A stretch of DNA of 64,000 nt. Origin: Methylobacterium sp. B4 (GTDB lineage Bacteria; Pseudomonadota; Alphaproteobacteria; Rhizobiales; Beijerinckiaceae). The notes below the pieces were generated by a model. It was not told the origin of the DNA and ran no database searches. It saw only the letters and a program-made list of their open reading frames with translations. How positions within the stretch are numbered: position 1 is the stretch's first letter; each line of letters opens with the position of its first letter. The stretch spans positions 19,494-83,493 of the forward strand of contig NZ_QJJJ01000017.1 in the NCBI RefSeq assembly GCF_003201865.1, given 5' to 3'. This document shows positions 31,117 to 40,487 of this stretch, one piece after another. Both the position numbers and the translations under genes were made by a program.

Positions 31117-33831
31117 ATGGACCAGCAGAACCCGAGAGAACTGGTCAGGATTGCTCGGGCAGGCGCGGGACGACCGGGCTACGTCACGGTCAAGGGCGCC
31201 AGGGAGCACAACCTGCGCGACGTTGACGTGGAGGTGCCGCGCGACGCCCTCGTGGTGTTCACGGGTGTCTCGGGCTCCGGCAAGTCCTCGCTCGCCTTCG
31301 GTACGCTCTACGCGGAGGCCCAGAGGCGCTACTTCGAGTCGGTCGCACCCTACGCGCGGCGGATGATCGATCAGGTCGGGGTGCCCGATGTCGATTCCAT
31401 CGAGGGGCTTCCCCCGGCGGTCGCCCTCCAGCAGCAGCGCGGAACGCCCAGCGCACGCTCCTCGGTCGGCAGCGTCACCACCCTGTCGAGCCTCGTGCGG
31501 ATGATGTACTCGCGCGCCGGCACTTATCCGCCGGGCCAGCCGATGCTCTACGCGGAGGACTTCTCGCCCAACACGCCCCAGGGCGCCTGCCCGTCCTGCG
31601 GTGGGCTCGGACGGGTCTATCAGGCGACGGAAGCATCGATGGTGCCCGATCCCTCGCTGACGATCCGCGAGCGCGCCGTCGCGGCCTGGCCGCAGGCCTG
31701 GGGTGGCCAGAACCTGCGGGACATCCTGGTGAGCCGGGGTGTCGATGTCGACACGCCATGGAAGGATCTGCCGAGAGCGCTCAGGGACTGGATCCTGTTC
31801 ACGGACGACCAGCCGCAGGAGCCGGTCTATGCCGGGCTCTCCCCGGCGCAGACGCGGCTGGCCCGCTCGCGCCGCATGGAGCCGAGCTACATGGGCACGT
31901 TCACGAGCGCCCGCCGCCACGTGCTCGGCACCTTCACCAACTCGCAGAGCGCCCTCATGCGCCGACGGGCGGCGCGTTACCTCGTGAGCGAGGATTGCCC
32001 GGTCTGCCAGGGCAAGCGCCTCAAGCCCGAGGCACTCTCGGTCACCTTCGCGGGTCTGGATATCGGCGAGCTGTCGCGCATGCCGCTCGCCGACTTGGCC
32101 GCAGCAATGCGGCCGGCCGCCGAGGACCGGCTGTCCCACGAGGCCGACGGCACCTCACGAGACACCCTCGACCGCGACATGGGACGGCGGGACCGCGCCC
32201 GGCGCGCCGCCTCCGGGGCATCGGCCCATGCGGGCGCACCGGACGTGCGCGCGACGCCGAACCTCTCCATCGAGAAGCGGCTCGCCGCCCAGCGCCTCGC
32301 CGCCGACCTCATCGACCGGATCGGGACGCTCACGGGACTGGGCCTTGGCTACCTGTCGCTTGACCGGGTGACCACGACGCTGTCGTCGGGCGAGCTGCAG
32401 CGCCTGCGCCTCGCCACCCAGCTCCGCTCGCAACTCTTCGGCGTCGCCTACGTGCTCGACGAACCCACGGCGGGTCTGCACCCAGCCGACGGCGATGCCA
32501 TGCACGACGCGCTCGCCGGGCTGCTCGCCTCGGGCAATTCGTTGTTCGTCGTCGAGCACGACATCGGCACGATGCGCCGCGCCGACTGGCTGGTCGATGT
32601 CGGTCCGGCCGCGGGCGAACACGGCGGCACCGTGCTCTACAGCGGGCCGCCGGAGGGGCTGCGCGAGGTGGAGGCGTCGTGCACGCGCCTTCACCTGTTC
32701 GGGCTCGCCGAACCGCCCCGGCGCCCGCGTCGCGAGCCTTCGGGATGGCTGCACCTGGAGGGCATCGTCCGCAACAACCTGCGCGGGGTCTCGACCTCGT
32801 TCCCGCTGGGCTGTCTCACCGCGGTGACGGGCATCTCAGGCTCCGGCAAGTCGAGCCTCGTTGCCCAAGCCCTGCTGGAACTCGTCGGCGACCGTCTTGG
32901 GCGGCCCATCGATACCGACGACGAGCCGGAGGATCCGCTCGATGACGGGCCGGGCCCGACCGAGGGGCGCATCGTCGGCGGCATGGAAGGGATCCGGCGT
33001 CTGGTGAAGGTCGATCAGAAGCCGATCGGGCGCACGCCCCGCTCGAATCTCGCAACCTATACCGGCTTGTTCGACGCCGTCCGCAAGCTGTTCGCCGCCA
33101 CGCCCGAGGCGCGCCGCCGCCGCTACGACGCCGGCCGCTTCTCCTTCAACGTCGCGAAAGGCCGCTGTCCGGCCTGCGAAGGCGAGGGCTTCGTCAGCGT
33201 CGAACTCCTGTTCATGCCGAGCGTCTACGCACCCTGCCCGACCTGCCACGGCACCCGCTACGCGCCCGAGACGCTGGAGGTGGCCTGGAACGGGCTGACC
33301 ATCGCGGATGTGCTCGGGCTCACCGTCGAGCGCGCCTGCGACGCCTTCACGGACGAACCATCCGTGCTGCGACCGCTGGCCGTGCTGCGGGATCTAGGGC
33401 TCGGCTACCTGCGCCTGGGCCAGCCGGCGACCGAACTCTCCGGTGGGGAGGCCCAGCGCATCAAGCTCGCGACCGAGTTGCAGCGGGGCCAGCGCGGGGG
33501 CACGCTCTACGTCCTCGACGAGCCGACGACCGGGTTGCACCCGACCGATGTGGACCGCCTCATGCATCAACTCAACGACTTGGTCGATGTGGGCAACGCG
33601 GTCATCATGGTCGAGCACGACATGCGCGTCGTCGCGGGGGCCGATCACGTCATCGATGTGGGACCCGGCGCCGGAAACCTCGGTGGCACGATCGTCGCCG
33701 CCGGCCGTCCCGAGGTGGTGGCTGGGACGCGGGCGAGCCGCACGGCACGGTATCTGCGCGAAGAGCTTGATGCCTACAGGGACCAAGAGCTCACGAACGC
33801 GGAATCGCTATCGACCGCGAGAAGAGGTTGA
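31117..33831 (+). CDS. UvrA-like ABC excinuclease subunit (UvrA2 type)
   Basis: This 904-residue protein has two ABC ATPase modules. Module 1 has FTGVSGSGKSSLAFGTLY and YVLDEPTAGLHP; module 2 has VTGISGSGKSSLVAQ, the signature ELSGGEAQRIKLATEL and YVLDEPTTGLHP. Zinc modules are visible as CPSCGGLG, CPVCQGKR, CPACEGEG and CPTCHGT. The first signature (TTTLSSGELQRLRLA) is the UvrA2 variant. The large UvrB-interaction domain of classical UvrA is shortened. UvrA2 proteins often occur with resistance or mobile DNA; it lies beside the plasmid module. Confidence 0.88.
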   Translation: MDQQNPRELVRIARAGAGRPGYVTVKGAREHNLRDVDVEVPRDALVVFTGVSGSGKSSLAFGTLYAEAQRRYFESVAPYARRMIDQVGVPDVDSIEGLPPAVALQQQRGTPSARSSVGSVTTLSSLVRMMYSRAGTYPPGQPMLYAEDFSPNTPQGACPSCGGLGRVYQATEASMVPDPSLTIRERAVAAWPQAWGGQNLRDILVSRGVDVDTPWKDLPRALRDWILFTDDQPQEPVYAGLSPAQTRLARSRRMEPSYMGTFTSARRHVLGTFTNSQSALMRRRAARYLVSEDCPVCQGKRLKPEALSVTFAGLDIGELSRMPLADLAAAMRPAAEDRLSHEADGTSRDTLDRDMGRRDRARRAASGASAHAGAPDVRATPNLSIEKRLAAQRLAADLIDRIGTLTGLGLGYLSLDRVTTTLSSGELQRLRLATQLRSQLFGVAYVLDEPTAGLHPADGDAMHDALAGLLASGNSLFVVEHDIGTMRRADWLVDVGPAAGEHGGTVLYSGPPEGLREVEASCTRLHLFGLAEPPRRPRREPSGWLHLEGIVRNNLRGVSTSFPLGCLTAVTGISGSGKSSLVAQALLELVGDRLGRPIDTDDEPEDPLDDGPGPTEGRIVGGMEGIRRLVKVDQKPIGRTPRSNLATYTGLFDAVRKLFAATPEARRRRYDAGRFSFNVAKGRCPACEGEGFVSVELLFMPSVYAPCPTCHGTRYAPETLEVAWNGLTIADVLGLTVERACDAFTDEPSVLRPLAVLRDLGLGYLRLGQPATELSGGEAQRIKLATELQRGQRGGTLYVLDEPTTGLHPTDVDRLMHQLNDLVDVGNAVIMVEHDMRVVAGADHVIDVGPGAGNLGGTIVAAGRPEVVAGTRASRTARYLREELDAYRDQELTNAESLSTARRG

Positions 33832-33981
33832 GCCGTTGCCGCTCAAGGCCCGGACGGGGCGCGAAAGAGGTTCCCCGGTCGTTCGCGGGGAAATGTGAAA
33901 CGCCGAGGTCGAGGGCAGATCGACGCGCCTCCTTCACGACGGCCAGCACAGGCGTACTGAATTGGGGCGAGCGCACGAACG

Positions 33982-35832
33982 CTATGCGACGTGGAGCGCC
34001 CGGTGTTCGAACGCGGCGGTGTGGTTCGCTCCGTCGCTCTGCGCGGCAAGGTAGCGTCGCCAACCGCCGTATTCGGTAATATCCGTCCCCGAGCCGATCC
34101 CCTCGGCCTCGACCAGAAATCCCTTGGGATGGGTGCCGTCGGCAAGGCGAAGCGTGCCGATGCCGAGAGGGGCCGGGATGGCGGCCACGAAGCGGCCAAA
34201 GGCGGCCGGCGACAGGGCCCAGACTTCGGCCGCGATGGCCGCGCCAGCGCCGGCCGCGACGCGCAGCAGGCCCGGCCGCAGGGGCGGACCGCCGGGCAGT
34301 GCGTAGAGCCGGTAATCAGCCTGCGTCTCGACTGCCCGTAGGAAGCGTGCACCGAGGCCGGTCAGCTCGCGGTTGAGCGGCAGTCCCGAGAGATGCGCGC
34401 CGATCACCACGAGTTCGATTTCGTCCGGGCCCGCAATGGCCGGCCCCGTCTCCGGCATCGGCACCGGCTCCCCGCTCGTGCCGATCGGGACGCCGGCCGC
34501 CGCGTGAAGGCGGCCGCCCAAGGCGGCGAGGAGCCCGTCGCGGCCCCGCGGCGCGATCAGTGTGAGGCCCGTCGGCAGGCCGTCGGCGCGGAAGCGGCCC
34601 GGCACGGCGAGTGCGCAGAGATCGAGCAGGTTGACGAAGTTCGTGTAGGTCCCGAGCGCGCTGTTGGATCCGATCGGGTCGGCTTCGATCTCGGCGCAGG
34701 TAACCGGCCGCGGGTAGGTCGGCACCACCAGCACGTCGATGTGCTCCCACAGGGCGTCGGCGGCCCGGCGCAGCTCCGCCAGCCGGTAGAGGCCGGCGAA
34801 GGCGTCGGCGGCCGTAAAGCCCGTAGCCCGGCCGATCACCGCGCGGGTGGTCGGATGCAGCGCTTGCGGTGACGTCTCGATGAGCGGGCGGATCGCCTGA
34901 TAGCGCTCGGCGACCCAGGGGCCGTCGTAGAGGAGCGCAGCGGTGGCGAACATCGGCGCGAGATCGACCGTCCGGGCCGGGCCGGTGAGGGCGGTGAGGT
35001 CGTCGAGTCCCGCCGCGAAGGCGGTCTCCGACAGGGGATCGCCGCCGAAGCGGAGGCTTTCGGCATCCGGCATGCCGACGCGCAGGCCCGGCGGCAGCCC
35101 GGGGGGCTGGGTCGGCACGGGTAGGTCGCGCGAGTAGGGATCGGCCGCATCAAATCCCGCCATGATTCGGAAGACCCGGTCGGCATCCGCGACCGTGCCG
35201 GCGAAGACCGAAACGGTGTCGAGCGTGCGGCAGGCCGGCAGCAGGCCCCGGCTCGACACGGACCCGAGCGAGGGCTTCAGCCCGACGATGTTGTTGAGGC
35301 CGGCCGGGACCCGACCGGAGCCCGCCGTGTCGGTACCGAGTGCGAAGGCGACGAGCCCGTGCGCCACCGCGACCGCCGAGCCACTGCTCGACCCCCCGGG
35401 CACGAGGTCCGCGTTCAGGGCATTGCGCGGGGCCGGATGGGGCGTGCGAAGGCCGACGAGGCCGGTGGCGAACTGGTCGAGATTGGTCTTGCCGATCAGG
35501 ATCGCGCCCGCGGCGAGCAGGCGCGCGACGGAGGGTGCGGTCTGCGACGGCACGAAGGCGAAGTCCGGGCAGGCTGCGGTGGTCGGCAGACCGGCGACGT
35601 CGAGGTTGTCCTTCACCGCGAAGGGCACGCCCCAGAGCGGTTTTTTGGTCGGGTCGAACGGCCCGAGGACCGCTGCGGCGGCGAACGTCTCAGCCTCGGG
35701 CAGCAGGGTGAGGAAGATGCCCGGGTCATCAATGGCAGCGAGCCGCCGGTAGGTCTCGGTCAGGACCTCTCGCGGGTCGAGGCCGCTGGCATAGGCCGCA
35801 TGCAGGGCGGAAATCGTCGGGAAGGGAGGCAC
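33982..35832 (-). CDS. atzF: Allophanate hydrolase (AtzF type)
   Basis: This 616-residue amidase-signature enzyme has the Ser-cisSer-Lys triad: Lys in VPFAVKDNLDVAG, cis-Ser in PGGSSSGSAVAVAHG and the nucleophile in GTDTAGSGRVPAGLNN. The C-terminal domain (from about residue 470, ELVVIGAHLSGLPLNREL) is the second domain typical of AtzF and yeast Dur1,2. It hydrolyses allophanate to ammonia and CO2. No urea carboxylase is in the window, so allophanate would need another source. It is the distal gene of a minus-strand operon with a hydrolase and an ABC transporter. Confidence 0.9.
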   Translation of the reverse strand: MPPFPTISALHAAYASGLDPREVLTETYRRLAAIDDPGIFLTLLPEAETFAAAAVLGPFDPTKKPLWGVPFAVKDNLDVAGLPTTAACPDFAFVPSQTAPSVARLLAAGAILIGKTNLDQFATGLVGLRTPHPAPRNALNADLVPGGSSSGSAVAVAHGLVAFALGTDTAGSGRVPAGLNNIVGLKPSLGSVSSRGLLPACRTLDTVSVFAGTVADADRVFRIMAGFDAADPYSRDLPVPTQPPGLPPGLRVGMPDAESLRFGGDPLSETAFAAGLDDLTALTGPARTVDLAPMFATAALLYDGPWVAERYQAIRPLIETSPQALHPTTRAVIGRATGFTAADAFAGLYRLAELRRAADALWEHIDVLVVPTYPRPVTCAEIEADPIGSNSALGTYTNFVNLLDLCALAVPGRFRADGLPTGLTLIAPRGRDGLLAALGGRLHAAAGVPIGTSGEPVPMPETGPAIAGPDEIELVVIGAHLSGLPLNRELTGLGARFLRAVETQADYRLYALPGGPPLRPGLLRVAAGAGAAIAAEVWALSPAAFGRFVAAIPAPLGIGTLRLADGTHPKGFLVEAEGIGSGTDITEYGGWRRYLAAQSDGANHTAAFEHRALHVA

Positions 35833-35852
35833 GGTCGGTCCTCGTCAGCGTG

Positions 35853-36683
35853 TCACTGGCCCGCGAGGCGGGCGGCTTCTCGGGCGATGCGCCCGTCCGA
35901 TGCGGCCAGGGCGTCGAGCACTCGGAAATGGTCGGCCCCCGGCACGGCGTGGAGGTCGCCGCCGAGGCCCAGCGCCCGGCGGGCAGCGTGGTAATCTTCG
36001 GATTGGCGGCGCAGCTCGGGCAGTTCGGACCCGCCATAGATCACCGAGACGGGCGGCCCACCCGGGGCGAGTCGGCGGATGGGCGAGAGTTCGGCCACCT
36101 CGGCTTGCGTGAGGTGCAGCGCGTCGTCCAGCGCGGTGCCGGCGATCGGCTCGAGATCGAAGATGCCGCTTACCGCCAGGACGGCGTCGGCCGCATTGGC
36201 CGCAAGCGTCGTCATGAGCGCCGCGAGATGGCCGCCGGCCGACCAGCCCGCGACGACGAGGCGTGCCGCCCCGGTCTCCCGCCGCAGCAGCTGGAGCGCC
36301 GCCCCGACCTCCTCGGAAATCCGGGTGAGGCCAGCCTCCGGCGCCAGGGTGTAGCCAACCAGCGCCACGTCGAGGCCGAGGGCGAGCGGCCCCTCGGCCA
36401 TGCAGGTGAAATCCTCGCGGGCGTTGCGCTGCCAGTAGCCGCCATGGACGAAGGCAAGGCAGGGCGCCCCCGCCGGGCCGCAACGATAGAGATCGACGGC
36501 CTGCCGCGGACCGGGGCCGTAGGCCAAGGTCCGTCCCGCCTTGCCCTCGCGGAAGGCGGCGCTGCGGGTGCGCCAGCCCGCCAAGAGGGCGGCGCTGTCC
36601 CGGACCGCCCCGGAATTGTCGTAGGCCCGAGTGAGCGCGGCGCGATCGAGGCCGCGCCAAGCCACGGCGTCGGTCGCAGCCAT
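35853..36683 (-). CDS. Alpha/beta hydrolase (carboxylesterase/formamidase-like)
   Basis: This 276-residue enzyme has the oxyanion HGGYW motif, the nucleophile elbow GWSAGGHLAA, and the late His in GADHFRVLDAL. It resembles the HSL/arylformamidase group of alpha/beta hydrolases. Its ATG overlaps the stop of the ABC ATPase (ATGA), and the atzF gene starts 20 bp downstream, so it is probably part of the same catabolic operon, opening an ester or amide before allophanate is formed. The substrate is not determined. Confidence 0.85.
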   Translation of the reverse strand: MAATDAVAWRGLDRAALTRAYDNSGAVRDSAALLAGWRTRSAAFREGKAGRTLAYGPGPRQAVDLYRCGPAGAPCLAFVHGGYWQRNAREDFTCMAEGPLALGLDVALVGYTLAPEAGLTRISEEVGAALQLLRRETGAARLVVAGWSAGGHLAALMTTLAANAADAVLAVSGIFDLEPIAGTALDDALHLTQAEVAELSPIRRLAPGGPPVSVIYGGSELPELRRQSEDYHAARRALGLGGDLHAVPGADHFRVLDALAASDGRIAREAARLAGQ

Positions 36684-37462
36684 CAGGCAGCCTTCGGCGC
36701 GTGGTGGCTGTGGAGCTGGGCCGACAGCATGCGGCGCAGGTCGTTGAAGGCGGGGCTCGACACGTCCCGGCGCCGGGGCAGGTCGACGGTGTGCACGGCC
36801 TCGATCCGGCCCGGCCCCGGCGACATCATCACGATCCGGTCGGCGAGAAAGATCGCCTCCTCGATGGCGTGGGTGACGAACAGCACGGTCAGCCCGGTCC
36901 GGGCCCAGAGGTCGAGGAGCTCGTCCTGGAGGCGCTCGCGGGTCATGGCGTCGAGCGCGCCGAACGGCTCGTCCATGAGGACCATCTCGGCCTCGTTGGC
37001 GAGCACGCGGGCGATGGCCACGCGCTGCTTCATGCCGCCCGATAGCTGGTGCGGATAGGCGTCGGCGAAGCGGCCGAGCCCCACCAGATCGATGTAGCGG
37101 CGCGCGGTGTCACGGACCTCCGCCGCGGGGCGGCCCCGCGATTTCGGGCCGAAGCCGATATTGTCGCGCACGGACAGCCAAGGGAACAGACCGTAATCCT
37201 GGAAGACCATGCCGCGGCTCGGAGCGGGGCCGGCGATCGGCTTGTCCCACATCAGGGCTTGGCCCGAACTCGGCGCCTCGAAGCCGGCGGCGATGCGCAG
37301 CAAGGTCGACTTCCCGCAGCCCGAGGCACCGAGCAGGCAGACGAACTCCCCCCTCTGGACGGTGAGGCTGGCGCCGCGCAGGGCCTCGGTCCGGCGCCCC
37401 TGCGCCGTGTAGGTCTTCGAGACGTCCCGGATCGTTAGGATGGGGACGGTGGGCTCAGCCAT
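36683..37462 (-). CDS. ABC transporter ATPase, NitT/TauT family
   Basis: This 259-residue ATPase has Walker A LLGASGCGKSTLLRIAAGF, signature QLSGGMKQRVAIARVL, Walker B MVLMDEPFGALD and switch TVLFVTHAIEEAIF. It belongs with the SsuB/TauB/NrtD ATPases that import sulfonates, nitrate, thiamine precursors or ureides. The gene overlaps the permease by 8 bp. Confidence 0.92.
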   Translation of the reverse strand: MAEPTVPILTIRDVSKTYTAQGRRTEALRGASLTVQRGEFVCLLGASGCGKSTLLRIAAGFEAPSSGQALMWDKPIAGPAPSRGMVFQDYGLFPWLSVRDNIGFGPKSRGRPAAEVRDTARRYIDLVGLGRFADAYPHQLSGGMKQRVAIARVLANEAEMVLMDEPFGALDAMTRERLQDELLDLWARTGLTVLFVTHAIEEAIFLADRIVMMSPGPGRIEAVHTVDLPRRRDVSSPAFNDLRRMLSAQLHSHHAPKAA

Positions 37463-38336
37463 GGGAGGGGCTCCAAGAGAGGAGGCGGCGACCGATGCGC
37501 ATGACGATCCAGTCCGAGACGAAGCCGGCGATGCCGATCACGCCCATGCCGCAGATCACGATCTCAGTCCGGGAGAGCTGGCGCGCCTCCATGATGACGG
37601 CGCCGAGGCCCGTCTGGACGCCCGTCATCTCACCGACCACGATCACCACCCAGGCGAAGCCCAGGCCGAGCCGCAGGCCGGTGAAGATCGAGGGGAGGGC
37701 GGCGGGCAGCACCACCCGGAGGAACTGGGCGGGACCCGTGCAGCCCAGCATCGCCGCCGCCTCGAACAGGCGCGGCTCCACCGAGCGCACGCCGAACACG
37801 GTGTTGACGAGGATCGGGTAGAAGGCGCCCAGGAACACGAGGAAGAAGGCCGAGGTGGCCCCGAGCCCGAACAGGATCATGGCCAGCGGCAGCCACGCGG
37901 TGACGGGGATCGGGCGCAGGATCTGCAGCACGGGATCGAGGAGAGCCCGGACCAGGGGCACCCGCCCGATCATCAGCCCGATCGGCAGGGCCGCCGCGGC
38001 GGCCAGCGCGAAGCCGCCATAGACCCGGGACAGCGAAGCCCAGAGATGGGCCCAGAGAGTGGCGCTGAAGGCGTCGTCGTTGATGCCGCCGAACGCCATG
38101 TCGCGCAGGGCGAGCCAGACCTCGGCGGGAGGTGGAACGAGGCTGTAGGGCCGGTTCGCAGTGGCGAAGTGCCAGAGCGCGAGGGTCGCCAGCGGCACCA
38201 CCAGGGCGAGGGCAGGGCCGCGCAGGCGGTCGAGGAGGCTGCGGAGCGGGGCGTCCGGCCTCGGGCTCTGACCCGATGCCGGCACGGCCGTCGGCAAGGC
38301 GGCAGGGAGGGCGGCGCCCTCCATCGCGGCGCTCAC
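37455..38336 (-). CDS. ABC transporter permease, NitT/TauT family
   Basis: The GTG at 38336 overlaps the stop of the solute-binding protein (GTGA), giving 293 residues. Several membrane helices are present (ALALVVPLATLALWHF, GGFALAAAAALPIGLMIG, TSAFFLVFLGAFYPILV). The EAA loop that contacts the ATPase is RLFEAAAMLGCTGPAQFLRV. Family SsuC/TauC. Confidence 0.9.
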   Translation of the reverse strand: MSAAMEGAALPAALPTAVPASGQSPRPDAPLRSLLDRLRGPALALVVPLATLALWHFATANRPYSLVPPPAEVWLALRDMAFGGINDDAFSATLWAHLWASLSRVYGGFALAAAAALPIGLMIGRVPLVRALLDPVLQILRPIPVTAWLPLAMILFGLGATSAFFLVFLGAFYPILVNTVFGVRSVEPRLFEAAAMLGCTGPAQFLRVVLPAALPSIFTGLRLGLGFAWVVIVVGEMTGVQTGLGAVIMEARQLSRTEIVICGMGVIGIAGFVSDWIVMRIGRRLLSWSPSHG

Positions 38337-39289
38337 GCATCCCTCATGGCATCGACGAAGCGGGTGTCGATGAAGCCGTCTTCGGGCAGGCGCTTGATCT
38401 GCTTCAGTGCCAGCATGCGATCGGCGTAGATCTTGGCCTGCCGCACCTCGTCCGGCCCGAGCTTCCAGGTCAGTTCGACGTTCGGGGCCGAGATCGCCAG
38501 CGCCTCGCGCTTCTGGCCGAGCTTGGCCACCGCCATGGCGATCATCGCCTCCCGGTCCTTGGCCGCGAACTCGGTGGCCTTGCGATGGATCTGCAGCATG
38601 GTGCGCACGAGATCCGGCCGCTCGGCCAGCGTGTCCCGATGGGCGCCGAACACCATGTTGAGCGAGCCCATCTCGGTGCCGTAGGGGTATTCGACGAGCT
38701 GGCCGACGCCCGAGGCGAGGCTGACGCCGGGGGCGGGTTCGGCGCCGACATAGGCATCGACGTCGCCGCGGGCGAGCGCGAGGTGCATCTCCGAGAAGGA
38801 GACGCGCACCGGGGTGATGTCCTTCACGGACAGTCCCTCCATGCGCATCCGCTCGAGGGCGAACACCTCCTGCGTGCTGCCGGGCCAGATCGCCACGCGC
38901 TTGCCGCGCAGGTCCTTGATCGTCCGGATTTCGGAATCCTTGCGGGCGATGACACCCATGCCGCGGTTGCAGGTGGAGGCGATCACGACGATCGGTTCGC
39001 CTGCCGCGGCGCCGAGCGTCGCCGCCGCGAGCCCGAATGTGCCGAAATCCACCGACTTGGTGACGACGGCGTTCTTGCCTTCGGTCGGGCTCTCGAACGG
39101 GATGACCTCGACCCGCACACCTTCGGGCGTGAAGCGCTCGTAGAAATGCGGCGCGATCGAGTGGATGAGCTTGAGCGAGCCCATCCGGATGATGGTGGGG
39201 GCGGCCTGCGCCCGGGCGGCGCGGCCAGGCAAGGAAGTCGCGACGAGGCCGGTTCCGAGACCGGCGAGAAGGCTGCGGCGGTCGATCAT
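38333..39289 (-). CDS. ABC transporter substrate-binding protein, NitT/TauT family
   Basis: This 318-residue protein has a twin-arginine-like signal (MIDRRSLLAGLGTGLVATSL, cleavage near RAQA). The body is a periplasmic type II binding protein: IRMGSLKLIHSIAPHFY, VDFGTFGLAAATLGAA, LRGKRVAIWPGSTQEVFAL, GDVDAYVGAEPAPGVSL. The closest general class is taurine/sulfonate/nitrate-type SsuA. It is the promoter-proximal gene of the ABC-hydrolase-atzF operon, divergent from the LysR regulator, so it probably binds the amide or ureide that the operon degrades. Confidence 0.88.
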   Translation of the reverse strand: MIDRRSLLAGLGTGLVATSLPGRAARAQAAPTIIRMGSLKLIHSIAPHFYERFTPEGVRVEVIPFESPTEGKNAVVTKSVDFGTFGLAAATLGAAAGEPIVVIASTCNRGMGVIARKDSEIRTIKDLRGKRVAIWPGSTQEVFALERMRMEGLSVKDITPVRVSFSEMHLALARGDVDAYVGAEPAPGVSLASGVGQLVEYPYGTEMGSLNMVFGAHRDTLAERPDLVRTMLQIHRKATEFAAKDREAMIAMAVAKLGQKREALAISAPNVELTWKLGPDEVRQAKIYADRMLALKQIKRLPEDGFIDTRFVDAMRDA

Positions 39290-39368
39290 CGGACGGCTCC
39301 TGCATCTACCGAGGCTTCGAGCTTAGGAAGCAGGAGTGTTGCCGGGAAGTGCTAATTCTTGACGGCGC

Positions 39369-39387
39369 TGTTGCCTTTCTGGCAACA
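39369..39387. promoter_or_regulatory. Candidate LysR operator
   Basis: A perfect 7-bp inverted repeat TGTTGCC-TTTCT-GGCAACA lies in the divergent gap between the SBP and LysR genes, 20 bp before the LysR ATG. It fits the dyad shape expected for LysR-type sites (T-N-rich palindrome). A further half-site, GTTGCC, lies about 30 bp to the left, on the SBP side. Binding is inferred. Confidence 0.6.
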
Positions 39388-39406
39388 CCCTGGCAGGAGG
39401 GTTGGG

Positions 39407-40309
39407 ATGAAGCATCTGCGCGGCTTCACTGCGGTGGCCGAGGTCGCTCGCTCCGGCTCGATCCGGCGGGCCGCCGAGCACCTCAACATCACGCCCTCGG
39501 CGCTGACCCGGCAAATCCAGGACATCGAGTACGAGCTCGGAACGCCGATCTTCGAGCGCCTCGCACAAGGGATGCGCCTGAACGCGGCGGGGGAATTGTT
39601 GGCGCGGCACATCCGCGACCAGGCAGCCGACCTCGACCGGGTGCGCTCGCAGATCGCCGACCTCTCCGGCGTGCGCCGAGGCCACGTGGCGCTTGCCTGT
39701 AGTCAAGCCTTCGTCACTCGGGTGATCGCGGAGGAGGTCGAGACCTACCGGGCACAGTTTCCCCAGGTCGCCTTCACCGTGCAGGTGCGCGATCATGTCC
39801 AGGCGGTGGCTGCCCTCGTTTCGTTCGAGGCCGACCTCGCCCTCGTCCTTCAGCCTCCGCCCTCTGCGGAGTTGCATGCGCTCTATGCCGGCCGTCAGTC
39901 TCTGTGCGCCCTGATGCGGGCGAGCCATCCCCTGGCCTCCAAGGACGGGCCGATCCGGCTACGCGACTGCCTCGCCCACGCACTGGCGCTGCCCGACCGT
40001 TCGCTCGCCATCCGCCACCATATCGAGCAGGCGCTCGCCCGGCGCGGGGTCGAGATGCGCGCCACCGTGGAATCGGGATCTTTGGAATTCCTGCGCAACG
40101 TCGTCCTGCGGGAGGATGTCGTCAGCTTCCAGGTGCCGAGCGGCATTCCCGACGACCCGCGCCTGCGCAGCCGTCTGATCGACGCCCGCGACCTCGATCC
40201 GATGAGCGTCGTGCTCGCGCAACTGCGCGGACGCCTGCTCCCGGTCGCGGCCAGCAAATTCGCCGACCAACTCGCCGCACGCTTGAACCATCAGGCCGGT
40301 GCAGCCTGA
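39407..40309 (+). CDS. LysR-type transcriptional regulator
   Basis: The ATG at 39407 (MKHLRGFTAVAEVARSGSIR) gives 300 residues; a TTG start 48 bp earlier would run into the operator, so it is less likely. The winged helix is GSIRRAAEHLNITPSALTRQ, followed by the linker LGTPIFERLAQGMRLNAAGE. The effector domain includes VAALVSFEADLALVLQPPPS. It is divergent from the NitT/TauT-atzF operon and probably controls it in response to its substrate. Confidence 0.88.
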   Translation: MKHLRGFTAVAEVARSGSIRRAAEHLNITPSALTRQIQDIEYELGTPIFERLAQGMRLNAAGELLARHIRDQAADLDRVRSQIADLSGVRRGHVALACSQAFVTRVIAEEVETYRAQFPQVAFTVQVRDHVQAVAALVSFEADLALVLQPPPSAELHALYAGRQSLCALMRASHPLASKDGPIRLRDCLAHALALPDRSLAIRHHIEQALARRGVEMRATVESGSLEFLRNVVLREDVVSFQVPSGIPDDPRLRSRLIDARDLDPMSVVLAQLRGRLLPVAASKFADQLAARLNHQAGAA

Positions 40310-40487
40310 TGGCCGGATGTCGAACGGGCTGGGCAGGACGACGTGACCTAACCGGCCGGCTTTGAACCGACCCGGTGGAGAGGATCAGCCGGGATGGGAG
40401 CGTGCCCCCCGATGAGGCGCATGGCGCCGTGGAGCCGATCCTTGTGCGGCTGGATGCGGCAACCGGCACGACAACCCGGTGTGCTTC

